Assembly: GCF_008801925.2 (NCBI RefSeq)
Contig: NZ_CP062804.1
Location: forward strand, 1,302,001-1,366,000
Source: Cupriavidus basilensis
GTDB taxonomy: Bacteria; Pseudomonadota; Gammaproteobacteria; Burkholderiales; Burkholderiaceae
Direction of reading: 5' to 3'
Length of the DNA stretch: 64,000 bases
This document shows, in pieces, positions 24,952-33,398 of the stretch; the first letter of the stretch is position 1, and each line of letters starts with the position of its first letter. The translations under genes and the position numbers were made by a program. The notes beneath the pieces are model-generated. The model was not told the origin of the DNA, did not search any database, and saw only the letters and a program-made list of their open reading frames with translations.

Positions 24952-26661
24952 ATGAACCAGGTCGTTATTCCCATCGCGGTCCAGGACATCGGCAAAGCGC
25001 GCAAGCGCCGCCAGCCGAAGGGGAGGCAGCCTGACCCGGCAGCCTTGGCCGAAGTCCGGGCCGCCCTGGGCGACGCGCCGCGGCGGCGCGACCTCCTGAT
25101 CGAGCACCTGCATGCCATCAACGACCACTACGGCCAGCTGGCGATCCCGCACCTGGTGGCGCTGGCGCAGGAGATGGGGCTGTCGATGGCGGAGGTCTAT
25201 GAGGTCGCCACTTTCTATCATCATTTCGATGTCGTGCGTGAGGATGGGGACGGCGCCATCCGGCCCCCGGCTGCGGTGACGGTGCGCGTGTGCGAAGGCA
25301 TTGCCTGCGAGCTGGGCGGGGCGCGCGACCTGCTCGCCCGGCTGCCGGCCCTGCTGGGCAGCGAAGTCAGGGTAGTGGCCGCGCCCTGCATCGGCCGCTG
25401 CGAGCGCGCGCCCGCCGCGCTGGTCGGGCAGAACCCAGTGGATTTTGCGAGTCTGCAGACCATTTCGGACACGGTGGGCGCACGCGCCGTGCATCACGCT
25501 CCCGAAACCCATCTGGGCTATGACGACTATCGCGCGCAAGGTGGGTATCAGTTGCTGCGCGCGGTGGCCTCGGGTGAGCGTGATCCAGAATCCTTGCTGC
25601 GCACGATGGAGGATTCCGGCTTGCGCGGGCTGGGTGGCGCGGGTTTTCCCACCGGGCGCAAATGGCGGATCGTGATGGCCGAGCCGGCCCCGCGCCTGAT
25701 GGCGGTCAACCTGGATGAGGGCGAGCCCGGCACCTTCAAGGATCGCTTCTACCTGGAGCGCGACCCGCATCGCTTCCTGGAAGGCATGTTGATCGCCGCC
25801 GCGGTGACCCAGGTCAGCGCCATCTACATCTACCTGCGCGACGAATACGCAGGCTGCCGTGCCGTGCTTGGCGAAGCGCTGCGCCGGCTGCAGGCCGACC
25901 CACCGATCCCGGACATGCCGGAGATCCAGTTGCGGCGCGGCGCCGGCGCGTATATCTGCGGCGAAGAGTCCGCCATGATCGAATCGATCGAAGGCAAGCG
26001 CGGCATGCCCAGGCTGCGTCCGCCCTATGTGGCGCAGGTCGGCTTGTTCGGCCGGCCCACGCTGGAGCACAATTTCGAGACCCTTTACTGGGTCCGCGAG
26101 ATCCTTGAAAAAGGCGCGGGCTGGTTCGCCGCGCAGGGACGCCATGGCCGGCACGGGCTGCGCTCGTTCTCGGTGTCGGGGCGCGTGAAGCTGCCCGGCG
26201 TGCATGTGGCACCGGCGGGGATCACCGTGAGTGAGCTGATCGAGGAATACTGCGGCGGCATGCAGGACGGCCATCGCTTCTACGGCTACCTGCCGGGCGG
26301 CGCCTCGGGTGGCATCCTGCCGGCGTCCCTGGGCGATATTCCGCTGGATTTCGATACGCTGCAGCCCCACGGTTGCTTTATCGGATCGGCCGCCATCGTG
26401 GTGTTTTCCGAGCAGGACAGCGCGGTGGCCGTGGCGCGCAACCTGATGCACTTCTTCAAGCATGAATCCTGCGGACAGTGCACACCATGCCGTGTGGGCA
26501 CGGCCAAGGCGCTGGAGGTGATCGCGCAGCCGAAATGGGACCTGGCCGCGTTGGCGGACTTGTCTGCGGTGATGCGGGATGCGTCCATCTGCGGGCTGGG
26601 GCAGGCTGCGCCCAACCCGGTGGATTGCGTGATCAAGTACTTTCCCCAGGAACTGGCCTGA
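24952..26661 (+). CDS. fdwB: NAD-dependent formate dehydrogenase, beta subunit (NuoE-NuoF fusion)
   Basis: The 569-residue protein joins a NuoE-like [2Fe-2S] domain (residues about 1-160, cysteines in RVCEGIACELGG and CIGRCER) to a NuoF-like flavoprotein. The latter has the FMN/NADH motifs GLRGLGGAGFPTGRKW and GAGAYICGEESAMIESIEGK (from residue 330) and the [4Fe-4S] cysteines in ESCGQCTPCRVG (from residue 505). It passes electrons from the catalytic subunit to NAD+. Fourteen bases separate it from the alpha-subunit gene. The two-gene layout resembles FdwAB of Cupriavidus necator rather than the five-gene fds operon; the symbol is assigned on that resemblance. Confidence 0.9.
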   Translation: MNQVVIPIAVQDIGKARKRRQPKGRQPDPAALAEVRAALGDAPRRRDLLIEHLHAINDHYGQLAIPHLVALAQEMGLSMAEVYEVATFYHHFDVVREDGDGAIRPPAAVTVRVCEGIACELGGARDLLARLPALLGSEVRVVAAPCIGRCERAPAALVGQNPVDFASLQTISDTVGARAVHHAPETHLGYDDYRAQGGYQLLRAVASGERDPESLLRTMEDSGLRGLGGAGFPTGRKWRIVMAEPAPRLMAVNLDEGEPGTFKDRFYLERDPHRFLEGMLIAAAVTQVSAIYIYLRDEYAGCRAVLGEALRRLQADPPIPDMPEIQLRRGAGAYICGEESAMIESIEGKRGMPRLRPPYVAQVGLFGRPTLEHNFETLYWVREILEKGAGWFAAQGRHGRHGLRSFSVSGRVKLPGVHVAPAGITVSELIEEYCGGMQDGHRFYGYLPGGASGGILPASLGDIPLDFDTLQPHGCFIGSAAIVVFSEQDSAVAVARNLMHFFKHESCGQCTPCRVGTAKALEVIAQPKWDLAALADLSAVMRDASICGLGQAAPNPVDCVIKYFPQELA

Positions 26662-26675
26662 TAAGCGAGGGCGAG

Positions 26676-29516
26676 ATGAATGCACTGACCCGCGCCGAGC
26701 GCGCGCAAGTGGATGCCTCCTCGGGTACCACGGTGACGTTCCGCCTGAATGGCCGGGATGTGTGCGCCTGGCCTGGCGAGAGCTTGCTCAAGGTGGCGCA
26801 GCGCGAGGGGATCGACATCCCGTACCTGTGCTACAAGGACGGCCTGGACACCGCCGGCAACTGCCGCGCCTGCATGGTGGAGATCAAGGGCGAGCGCGTG
26901 CTGGCGCCGTCGTGCTGCCGCTACCCCGCGCAGGGCATGGAAGTGCAGACCGCGTCCGAGCGCGCGCTGCGCTCGCAGCGCATGGTGCTGGCGCTGCTGC
27001 AGTCCGATATGCCCGAGGCACATTACACGCGCAGCAATGCGCTGGATCATTGGTCGGCCCTGCTGGACGTCGGCAAGCCGCGCTTTGCGCCGCGCGCCGC
27101 CGTGCCAGCCGATTTGTCCCATCCCGCCATCGCCGTCAATCTCGATGCCTGCATCCAGTGCACCCGCTGCGTGCGCGCTTGCCGCGAGGAGCAGGTCAAC
27201 GATGTGATCGGGCTGGCCTTTCGCGGCGACCAGGCCGCGATCGTGTTCGATATGGGCGACCCGATGGGCGCCTCCACCTGCGTAGCCTGCGGGGAGTGCG
27301 TGCAGGCTTGCCCGACCGGCGCGCTGATGCCGGCCCGCGACGCCGCGTTGCCGGTGCCGGATCGCCAGGTGGAATCGGTCTGCCCGTACTGCGGGGTGGG
27401 CTGCCAGCTCACCTACAACGTCAAGGACAACCGCATCCTGTTTGTCGAAGGGCGTCCTGGGCCGGCCAACCAGATGCGCCTGTGCGTGAAGGGCCGCTAT
27501 GGCTTCGATTACGCCCAGCATCCGCACCGCCTGACGGTGCCGCTGGTGCGGCGCGAAGGCGCCCCCGCCAAGCGCGGTGATTTCGTGATGGATCCCGCGC
27601 GCGTGATGGATGTGTTTCGCGAAGCCAGCTGGGATGAGGCCCTTGCGCTCGCTGGCACCCGCCTGTCGGCCATCCGCGACACGTACGGCAAGCGCGCGCT
27701 GGCCGGCTTTGGGTCCGCCAAGGGGAGCAATGAAGAGGCTTACCTGTTTCAAAAGCTCGTGCGCACCGGCTTCGGCAGCAATAACGTGGACCATTGCACG
27801 CGGCTTTGCCACGCGTCGTCGGTGGCGGCGCTGCTCGAAGGCATCGGCTCGGGCGCGGTTTCCAACCCGGTGATGGATGTGGCGCGCGCGCAGGTGGTGA
27901 TCGTGATCGGCGCCAATCCAACGGTGAACCATCCCGTGGCGGCAACCTGGATCAAGAACGCGGTAAAAAATGGCACCAAGCTGATCGTGGCCGATCCACG
28001 CCGCTCCGACCTGGCGCGCTTCGCCCATCGCTTCCTGCAGTTCGAGCCCGATACCGATGTGGCGCTGCTCAACGCCATGATGCATGTGATCGTGGCCGAA
28101 GAACTGGTCGATCAGGATTTCATCGCCAGCCGCACCATCGGCTATGAGGAACTGCGGCGCAATGTGGCGGCCTACAGCCCGGAGCTGATGGCGCCGGTTT
28201 GCGGCATCGATGCCGATACCATCCGCTATGTGGCACGGCTGTATGCCAGCTCCAAGGCCTCGATGATCCTTTGGGGCATGGGGATCTCCCAGCATATCCA
28301 CGGCACCGACAATGCCCGCTGCCTGATCGCCCTGGCGCTGATGACGGGGCAGATCGGCCGGCCGGGCACGGGGCTGCACCCGCTGCGCGGCCAGAACAAC
28401 GTGCAGGGTGCTTCCGACGCCGGACTGATCCCGATGATGTATCCGGACTACCATCGCGTCGACGATCCCGAGGCCATTGCGCGCTTCGAGTCGTTGTGGG
28501 GCATGCCGCTGGATCGCCAGCCGGGGCTGACCGTGGTCGAAGTGATGCAGGCCATCGAGCGGGGCGAAGTGCGCGGGATGTACATCATGGGCGAGAACCC
28601 GGCTATGTCGGATCCCGATGCCCGGCATGCGCGCGAGGCGCTGGCGGCGCTGGACCACCTGGTGGTGCAGGATATCTTCCTGACGGAGACCGCCTACCTC
28701 GCCGATGTGGTGCTGCCGGCTTCGGCGTTCCCTGAGAAGACGGGCACCTTCACCAACACCGACCGCACGGTGCAGCTTGGCCGCCAGGCGATCGATCCAC
28801 CCGGGCAAGCGCGGCAGGACCTGTGGATCATCCAGCAGATGGCCGCCAGGCTGGGGCTGGACTGGTCCTACGCGAGCGTGGCCGACGTGTTCGACGAGAT
28901 GCGCCATGCCATGCCCAGCATCGGCGGCATTACCTGGGAGCGCTTGCAGCGGGAGGATGCGGTGACCTATCCCTGCCGCGCGGAAGGCGACCCGGGGGAG
29001 CCGGTCATCTTTACGGACACGTTTCCGACGGCTTCGGGCCGGGCCCGGTTCGTCCCTGCCGACATCATTCCCGCGGCCGAGCGGCCCGATCAGGAGTACC
29101 CGGTCGTGCTCATCACTGGCCGGCAGCTCGAGCACTGGCATACCGGCAGCATGACCCGGCGCGCGGGCGTGCTGGATGCCATCGAACCGGAGCCGGTGGC
29201 GCTGGTGCATCCGCTCGACCTTGCCGCCATCGGAGGCCAGCCGGGCGACGTGGTGACGCTTGCATCGCGCCGGGGCCAGGTATCGCTGTTTGCCCGGGTG
29301 GACGACGGTACGCCGCGCGGCGCGGTGTTCGTGCCGTTCTGCTACTACGAGGCCGCCATCAACGAGCTGACGAACGCGGCGCTGGACCCCTTTGGCAAGA
29401 TCCCGGAGTTCAAGTACTGCGCGATCCGCATCACGCTGGGTGGCGAGGTGCCTCGGCAGTCCAGTTTTGGGGGCGGACAGATCCTTGCGGCCGGCAGCAA
29501 ACAAGGAGATGGCTAG
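26676..29516 (+). CDS. fdwA: NAD-dependent formate dehydrogenase, catalytic alpha subunit
   Basis: The 946-residue cytoplasmic protein has an N-terminal [2Fe-2S] ferredoxin domain (IPYLCYKDGLDTAGNCRACM), a His-Cys [4Fe-4S] region, two further clusters (CIQCTRCVRAC and CVACGECVQACPTGAL), then the molybdopterin oxidoreductase domain with its own cluster (CPYCGVGCQL). C378 in CTRLCHAS is the expected metal ligand (cysteine, not selenocysteine), next to the catalytic His379. It oxidises formate to CO2 on a molybdenum or tungsten bis-MGD cofactor. No sulfurtransferase (FdhD/FdsC) gene is in the window, so cofactor maturation must come from elsewhere. Confidence 0.93.
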   Translation: MNALTRAERAQVDASSGTTVTFRLNGRDVCAWPGESLLKVAQREGIDIPYLCYKDGLDTAGNCRACMVEIKGERVLAPSCCRYPAQGMEVQTASERALRSQRMVLALLQSDMPEAHYTRSNALDHWSALLDVGKPRFAPRAAVPADLSHPAIAVNLDACIQCTRCVRACREEQVNDVIGLAFRGDQAAIVFDMGDPMGASTCVACGECVQACPTGALMPARDAALPVPDRQVESVCPYCGVGCQLTYNVKDNRILFVEGRPGPANQMRLCVKGRYGFDYAQHPHRLTVPLVRREGAPAKRGDFVMDPARVMDVFREASWDEALALAGTRLSAIRDTYGKRALAGFGSAKGSNEEAYLFQKLVRTGFGSNNVDHCTRLCHASSVAALLEGIGSGAVSNPVMDVARAQVVIVIGANPTVNHPVAATWIKNAVKNGTKLIVADPRRSDLARFAHRFLQFEPDTDVALLNAMMHVIVAEELVDQDFIASRTIGYEELRRNVAAYSPELMAPVCGIDADTIRYVARLYASSKASMILWGMGISQHIHGTDNARCLIALALMTGQIGRPGTGLHPLRGQNNVQGASDAGLIPMMYPDYHRVDDPEAIARFESLWGMPLDRQPGLTVVEVMQAIERGEVRGMYIMGENPAMSDPDARHAREALAALDHLVVQDIFLTETAYLADVVLPASAFPEKTGTFTNTDRTVQLGRQAIDPPGQARQDLWIIQQMAARLGLDWSYASVADVFDEMRHAMPSIGGITWERLQREDAVTYPCRAEGDPGEPVIFTDTFPTASGRARFVPADIIPAAERPDQEYPVVLITGRQLEHWHTGSMTRRAGVLDAIEPEPVALVHPLDLAAIGGQPGDVVTLASRRGQVSLFARVDDGTPRGAVFVPFCYYEAAINELTNAALDPFGKIPEFKYCAIRITLGGEVPRQSSFGGGQILAAGSKQGDG

Positions 29517-29563
29517 ATTTTCCGGAAAATCAGGAAATTGATTGTTGGATTTTCCGGCTAATC
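29516..29563. promoter_or_regulatory. Two operator-like repeats 32 bp apart
   Basis: GATTTTCCGGAAAATC at 29516-29531 is a perfect 16-bp palindrome that starts in the fdwA stop codon. GATTTTCCGGCTAATC at 29548-29563 repeats it with two mismatches. Centres are 32 bp apart, three helical turns. The AT-rich pair stands out in a GC-rich region and precedes the oxidoreductase gene at 29647. No regulator gene is adjacent. Confidence 0.62.
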
Positions 29564-29646
29564 AATGTGCGGCAACGGGGCTACGCTATGGCCATGGCGC
29601 AATCCCGTGCCGCAGAACCTGCGTGATTGACTTGATGGAACCCGCA

Positions 29647-30663
29647 ATGAAAGCCGTTGGCCTGACCCGTTACCTGCCGATCGACGACCCGCAATCCCTG
29701 GTCGACGTGGAAATCGCCACCCCCGTGCCGGAAGGACGCGACCTGCTGGTCAAGGTGGCGGCGATCTCTGTCAATCCTGTGGATGCCAAGGTGCGCGCGC
29801 CCAAGGACAAGATCGAGCCCGCCACGCGCGTGCTCGGATGGGATGCGGCGGGCACAGTGGCCGCGGTGGGCCCGGATGTCACCCTGTTCAAGGTGGGCGA
29901 CCCGGTCTTCTACGCTGGCAGCATTACCCGGCCTGGCGCCAATAGCGAGTTTCACCTGGTGGATGAACGCATCGTCGGCCATAAGCCGGCATCGCTCGAT
30001 TTTGCCCAGGCTGCCGCGTTGCCGCTGACCGCCATTACGGCCTGGGAAGCCTTGTTCGATCGCCTGGGCGTCTCGCCGCAGGGCGAGCATGCCGGGCGTT
30101 CGGTGCTGGTCATCGGCGGGGCAGGTGGCGTGGGCTCCATCGGCATCCAGCTGGCCAAGACGCTGGCAGGGCTGACGGTCATCGCCACCGCGTCGCGGCC
30201 GGAGTCGGCTGCCTGGTGCCGCGAGCTGGGCGCTGACCACACCATCGACCACCATGGCGACATGCCGGCCCAGTTGCGCCAGCTCGGGTTTGCCGAGGTC
30301 GACTACATCCTGTGTTTTAACGACACGGACCGCCACTTTGCTGCCATGGCGACCGCGATTGCGCCGCAAGGCAAGATCTGCTCGATCGTGGAGAACAGCG
30401 GCCCGCTGGCCGTGGGCGACCTGAAGAGCAAAAGCGCCACCTTTGTGTGGGAGTTCATGTTCACCCGCTCGATGTTTGGCACGCCGGACATGATCGAGCA
30501 GTATCGCTTGCTCAACGAGGTGGCACGGCTGATCGATGCCGGACGGCTGCGGACCACGCTGGGCGAGAACCTCGGGCGGATCGACGCGGCCAACCTGCGC
30601 CGCGCCCATGCCATGCTCGAGAGCGGGCGGACCATCGGCAAGCTGGTGCTGGAGGGGTTCTGA
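29647..30663 (+). CDS. Zinc-type alcohol dehydrogenase-like / quinone oxidoreductase family protein
   Basis: The 338-residue protein is a medium-chain dehydrogenase/reductase. The N-terminal GroES-like domain contains VAAISVNPVDAKVRAP and VLGWDAAGTVAAVG. The Rossmann domain has VLVIGGAGGVGSIGIQLAKT near residue 155. The catalytic zinc cysteines of true alcohol dehydrogenases are absent, which fits the zinc-independent quinone oxidoreductase/YhdH-like group using NADPH. It may reduce activated double bonds or quinones. Starts at 29635 and 29647 are both possible; I use the one at the family N-terminus MKAVGLTRY. It is preceded by two palindromic sites, so it is probably an inducible stress gene. 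Confidence 0.9.
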   Translation: MKAVGLTRYLPIDDPQSLVDVEIATPVPEGRDLLVKVAAISVNPVDAKVRAPKDKIEPATRVLGWDAAGTVAAVGPDVTLFKVGDPVFYAGSITRPGANSEFHLVDERIVGHKPASLDFAQAAALPLTAITAWEALFDRLGVSPQGEHAGRSVLVIGGAGGVGSIGIQLAKTLAGLTVIATASRPESAAWCRELGADHTIDHHGDMPAQLRQLGFAEVDYILCFNDTDRHFAAMATAIAPQGKICSIVENSGPLAVGDLKSKSATFVWEFMFTRSMFGTPDMIEQYRLLNEVARLIDAGRLRTTLGENLGRIDAANLRRAHAMLESGRTIGKLVLEGF

Positions 30664-30778
30664 CGCAGGGTTCGGACGCGTCTGCAAGCAGGAGGCCGGC
30701 GGGCGAGGTGTCAGTCGGCCTTCCTTTTTCGCTTAATCAGCAATTAACCGCCAAGACCTGACCCAAACCGCCAACGGC

Positions 30779-30802
30779 GATTCCGTGGCATGCCACGGAA
30801 TC
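30779..30802. terminator. 24-bp perfect palindrome, probable hairpin between convergent genes
   Basis: Bases 30779-30802 form an uninterrupted palindrome: GATTCCGTGG, CATG, CCACGGAATC. As RNA it gives a 10-bp stem with a 4-base loop. It lies between the stop of the oxidoreductase gene and the convergent hydrolase stop, so a bidirectional transcription end is likely, although no T run follows. Confidence 0.5.
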
Positions 30803-30830
30803 ACTGCAGCAAGCAGGGTCTGGGAGTCAT

Positions 30831-31811
30831 TCAGGCATCGGCCTGGGCTGGCATCCTGCGAGTTGCCTCGGCAAGCCCGGGCGCGTTCGCGGCGCCGTGG
30901 ATAAACGATACCGCCCGCGCGATGACCTGCGCGTCGTGCAGGACACGGCGATGGCCCAGTCCGTCCGTTGCCATCAACTGCGCGCCAGGCCACGCACCGG
31001 CAATGGCCGCGCCGCTTTCCCAGCCTACTTCCTTGTCTTGCCGGTCGTGGATCACCAGCGTGGGCGGCACCGGGCGGGCGCGCCCGATGGCGGGGACGTT
31101 GAAGGCAGACCACGGCATGCCCAGCCAGCGCTCGCTGTTGCGCTGCATACGGGCCAGTACGCCGGGGCCAATGCCGAGCTGCCAGGCCAATGTCGCGGCG
31201 GCAGTGTGCATGTCGGCCGGCGGGCCGATCATCACGGCAGCCTGTAGATGCAGGCCCTCGCGCACGGCCAGCGCCAGGGCGGCGCTGCCAAGCGAATGCG
31301 CAATCACCGCGTGGATCGGGCCGGCGTGCCACGCCGTGGCCAACAGCGAATGTGACATTTCCACAACAGAAGTCTGGCTGGCGCCGCGCGCACCCGCGTC
31401 GGAGCTGCCGTGCGATAGTGCGTCAAAGGCGACCACGCGCATGCCAGCCGCCAGCAGCGGCGCAACCAGCGGCTGCCACTGGGCGGCATGGCCACCCCAG
31501 CCGTGGGCCAGCAAGACCGTCGGCCCGGTGCTGCCCCATCGATAGACGCGCACACGCCGGCTCGCTCCCTGGCCGGTCACGAGCGCCCAGTCCGCGCGTG
31601 CACGGTCAAGCAGCTCGCGCCCAGCGCTATCCGGGCCGTTGCCATGGGGCGGACGGAACCAAGCGTGTTCGAGCGCGCGCGCTACGCCGGCCGGATAAAG
31701 CAGCTCGGCCAATTGCCAGCCAAGGCGCCCCAAGCGTATTGGCGCCCTGGTTCTCGGCGCTGCCTGGCGGTTCTTGGTGGATGAGTAAATCGCTTGCGTC
31801 ACGGCGGTCAC
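30831..31811 (-). CDS. Alpha/beta hydrolase
   Basis: The 326-residue protein has the oxyanion motif LAHGWGGHAAQW (residues 101-112), the nucleophile elbow AHSLGS with Ser173, an acid residue in VIHDRQDKEV (Asp256 or Asp259) and the histidine in GLGHRR (His287). These make a complete catalytic triad. The N-terminus is not a clear signal peptide, so it probably acts in the cytoplasm or at the membrane on a lipid or ester. The promoter contains a copy of the element that also precedes the neighbouring TetR gene, so it is probably repressed by that protein and induced by its ligand. Confidence 0.9.
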   Translation of the reverse strand: MTAVTQAIYSSTKNRQAAPRTRAPIRLGRLGWQLAELLYPAGVARALEHAWFRPPHGNGPDSAGRELLDRARADWALVTGQGASRRVRVYRWGSTGPTVLLAHGWGGHAAQWQPLVAPLLAAGMRVVAFDALSHGSSDAGARGASQTSVVEMSHSLLATAWHAGPIHAVIAHSLGSAALALAVREGLHLQAAVMIGPPADMHTAAATLAWQLGIGPGVLARMQRNSERWLGMPWSAFNVPAIGRARPVPPTLVIHDRQDKEVGWESGAAIAGAWPGAQLMATDGLGHRRVLHDAQVIARAVSFIHGAANAPGLAEATRRMPAQADA

Positions 31812-31877
31812 CTCCAGCGAAATCTTTTGGCATTCCTGGTCGGCTCATTGAAGCGGGGTGATACCCCTCTGAAAGAC

Positions 31878-31892
31878 CGACCAGTCGTGCTA
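31878..31892. promoter_or_regulatory. TetR operator copy in the hydrolase promoter
   Basis: Read on the minus strand this is TAGCACGACTGGTCG, matching 14 of 15 bases of the element TAGCACGACCGGTCG upstream of the tetR gene at 32609. It lies 67 bases upstream of the hydrolase start codon and next to an AT-rich stretch suitable for a promoter. Confidence 0.72.
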
Positions 31893-31989
31893 TTTTTTAT
31901 TTCAAAAAAAGACGACGTCCCGCCGTCTCGAAATTCATCCCGATCTGTCTCGCGGAGGGCGTCTCGCGCAGGTGCCTGCGCGCCCTTGG

Positions 31990-32598
31990 CTACTTGCGCA
32001 CGGGTTGCGCAAGCTCGGCGCGGCGGAGCAGCGCCTCGAACGCCCGGCGGGCCATGGTCTCGGTGTCTTCACGACCCAGCAGCTTGTAAGACTGTTGAAA
32101 GGACATGCCGATGCCGACCATCTCGAAGGCGAACTGCCGCGCGTCTTGTGCCGGGGACAGATCGCCTTCCTCGATCGCGTCGGTCACGGCCCTGGCGATG
32201 AGGCTATGCCAGTCTTTCAGCGATTGCACCACCTGATCCCTGACGGCACCGGGCCGGTCGCGGTATTCCTGGCCTAGCGCCATGAACAGGCAGCGGCCTT
32301 TATTGACGGATCCGCCGAGCCAGAGCATGTACCCTTCGAAGAGGGCTTGCACCCGGCGCGTGCCGCGAGGCAGGCGCATGGCCGGCCTGATGACGATGTC
32401 CGAAAAGCGCTCCAGGGCGAGCGCCAAAACTGCCTGCTGCAAGGCTTCCTTGGACTTGAAATGCGCGTAAAGCCCGCTCTTGGACATGCTGGTGTCGGCG
32501 GCCAATGTGGCGAGCGACAACTGCTCGAACCCGACCTGGGCGGCTGTGTCCAGGGCCTGCTCGATGATGGCTGCGCGGGTAAGTTGTCCTTTCTGCAT
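31990..32598 (-). CDS. TetR-family transcriptional regulator
   Basis: The 202-residue protein has an N-terminal TetR helix-turn-helix (AALDTAAQVGFEQLSLATLA-like, then ADTSMSKSGLYAHFKSKEAL, residues about 12-52), with the recognition helix SKSGLYAHF. The C-terminal ligand domain resembles the YcdC-like group (LGQEYRDRPGAVRDQVVQSL). Near-identical operator sequences in its own promoter and in that of the adjacent hydrolase indicate autorepression and local control. Inducer unknown, perhaps a lipid or ester handled by the hydrolase. Confidence 0.9.
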   Translation of the reverse strand: MQKGQLTRAAIIEQALDTAAQVGFEQLSLATLAADTSMSKSGLYAHFKSKEALQQAVLALALERFSDIVIRPAMRLPRGTRRVQALFEGYMLWLGGSVNKGRCLFMALGQEYRDRPGAVRDQVVQSLKDWHSLIARAVTDAIEEGDLSPAQDARQFAFEMVGIGMSFQQSYKLLGREDTETMARRAFEALLRRAELAQPVRK

Positions 32599-32608
32599 CC
32601 CGAAAGAG

Positions 32609-32624
32609 TAGCACGACCGGTCGT
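32609..32624. promoter_or_regulatory. TetR operator in its own promoter
   Basis: TAGCACGACCGGTCGT contains the perfect 12-bp palindrome ACGACCGGTCGT at 32613-32624, ten bases upstream of the tetR start codon, where bound protein would block transcription or initiation. Its near copy lies at 31878-31892. Confidence 0.75.
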
Positions 32625-32723
32625 ATTGTCAACCTGACACTTGTGCTTCCTCGTCAACCTATTTCACTGCCGCCCGTTATGTCACCACGGAGGTAGATAA
32701 TTGTGCTTTATCGGACCTATTGA

Positions 32724-32741
32724 CAGGCTAGGATTAGCCTG
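32724..32741. promoter_or_regulatory. Inverted repeat upstream of the XRE gene
   Basis: CAGGCTA (32724-32730) and TAGCCTG (32735-32741) form a perfect 7-bp inverted repeat with a 4-base spacer, about 120 bases before the XRE gene. It could be an operator or a weak terminator. A TATACT at 32810-32815 is a candidate -10 element for the gene. Confidence 0.42.
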
Positions 32742-32863
32742 CGCAGGGTGCCAACAAGAAATCTGCACAAAGTGTTGCCCTGATTACATACGGAACGCTT
32801 TGCGTGCTCTATACTCGAATGCACGTCCGCGCACTTTTTTTTCACTGGTGACTGGAGACCGAC

Positions 32864-33256
32864 ATGAACAGTACAGCCGTGCCTAGAGGCGCTAGCGAAC
32901 CGTTCCGGCAACTGCGGGCGTTGCGCCGAGCGCGAAAGCTCAAGCAGGAAGACGTCGCCCGTAAGGCCGGGATCTCCCGGGAAGCTTACTTGCGGGCAGA
33001 ATCGGGTCAGGCCGACCCCCGCATGTCGACCTTCCTAGCGGCTTGCGAGGCGCTTGGCCTGGAAGTGGTGCTGGCTCCCCAGCATCTTGCAGCCGACGTC
33101 AACGCGTTTATTGCCAGCCGCAATGGTGGCGTCACGGCCGCTTCCATGGCCGGGCAGGCGCCTGCCGCAACGCCTACCGCCGCGAGTCCTGCACCGGCCA
33201 CCCCGGTCAGCACAGGCTTCGCGTCGAGCCCGGGCGAAGGTCACAAGCCAGCCTGA
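32864..33256 (+). CDS. Small XRE-family DNA-binding protein
   Basis: The 130-residue protein has one helix-turn-helix (FRQLRALRRARKLKQEDVAR followed by KAGISREAYLRAESGQADPR, residues about 14-53). An alanine- and proline-rich tail from about residue 88 is probably disordered. CTGGAGACCGAC precedes the ATG at 32864. HipB-like antitoxins share this layout, but no toxin gene is adjacent, so it is probably a stand-alone regulator. Two strong hairpins follow the gene. Confidence 0.82.
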   Translation: MNSTAVPRGASEPFRQLRALRRARKLKQEDVARKAGISREAYLRAESGQADPRMSTFLAACEALGLEVVLAPQHLAADVNAFIASRNGGVTAASMAGQAPAATPTAASPAPATPVSTGFASSPGEGHKPA

Positions 33257-33311
33257 GCACTCGCGCTGGTTCCGGCCGGGTCTGCGGCCGGACTGGCGTG
33301 CGCTTGTCATG

Positions 33312-33347
33312 CCAGCAGCGGGCACGCCCCCACGTGCCTGCTGCTGG
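33312..33347 (+). terminator. 15-bp hairpin, probable terminator of the XRE gene
   Basis: CCAGCAGCGGGCACG (33312-33326) pairs with CGTGCCTGCTGCTGG (33333-33347) with one mismatch and a 6-base loop, followed by AGTTTTGCC. It lies 56 bases after the stop codon. Confidence 0.6.
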
Positions 33348-33373
33348 AGTTTTGCCTGCTTTACATGGATGGC

Positions 33374-33398
33374 CGGATGCCGCGCCTGGCGGCATCCG
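33374..33398. repeat. 10-bp perfect hairpin
   Basis: CGGATGCCGC (33374-33383) and GCGGCATCCG (33389-33398) form a perfect stem with a 5-base loop, 26 bases after the preceding hairpin. The tandem may be a double terminator or a repetitive extragenic element. Confidence 0.55.

Noticed and set aside
24892..26685. Minus-strand frame of 597 codons opposite fdwB
   Set aside because: Same reason: shadow of a gene with complete NuoE and NuoF motifs.
26286..29504. Minus-strand open frame of 1072 codons opposite fdwA
   Set aside because: It is antisense to a clearly coding gene in GC-rich DNA, where codon bias removes stops from the opposite strand. Composition (His, Arg, Gln rich) and lack of any motif show it is a shadow.
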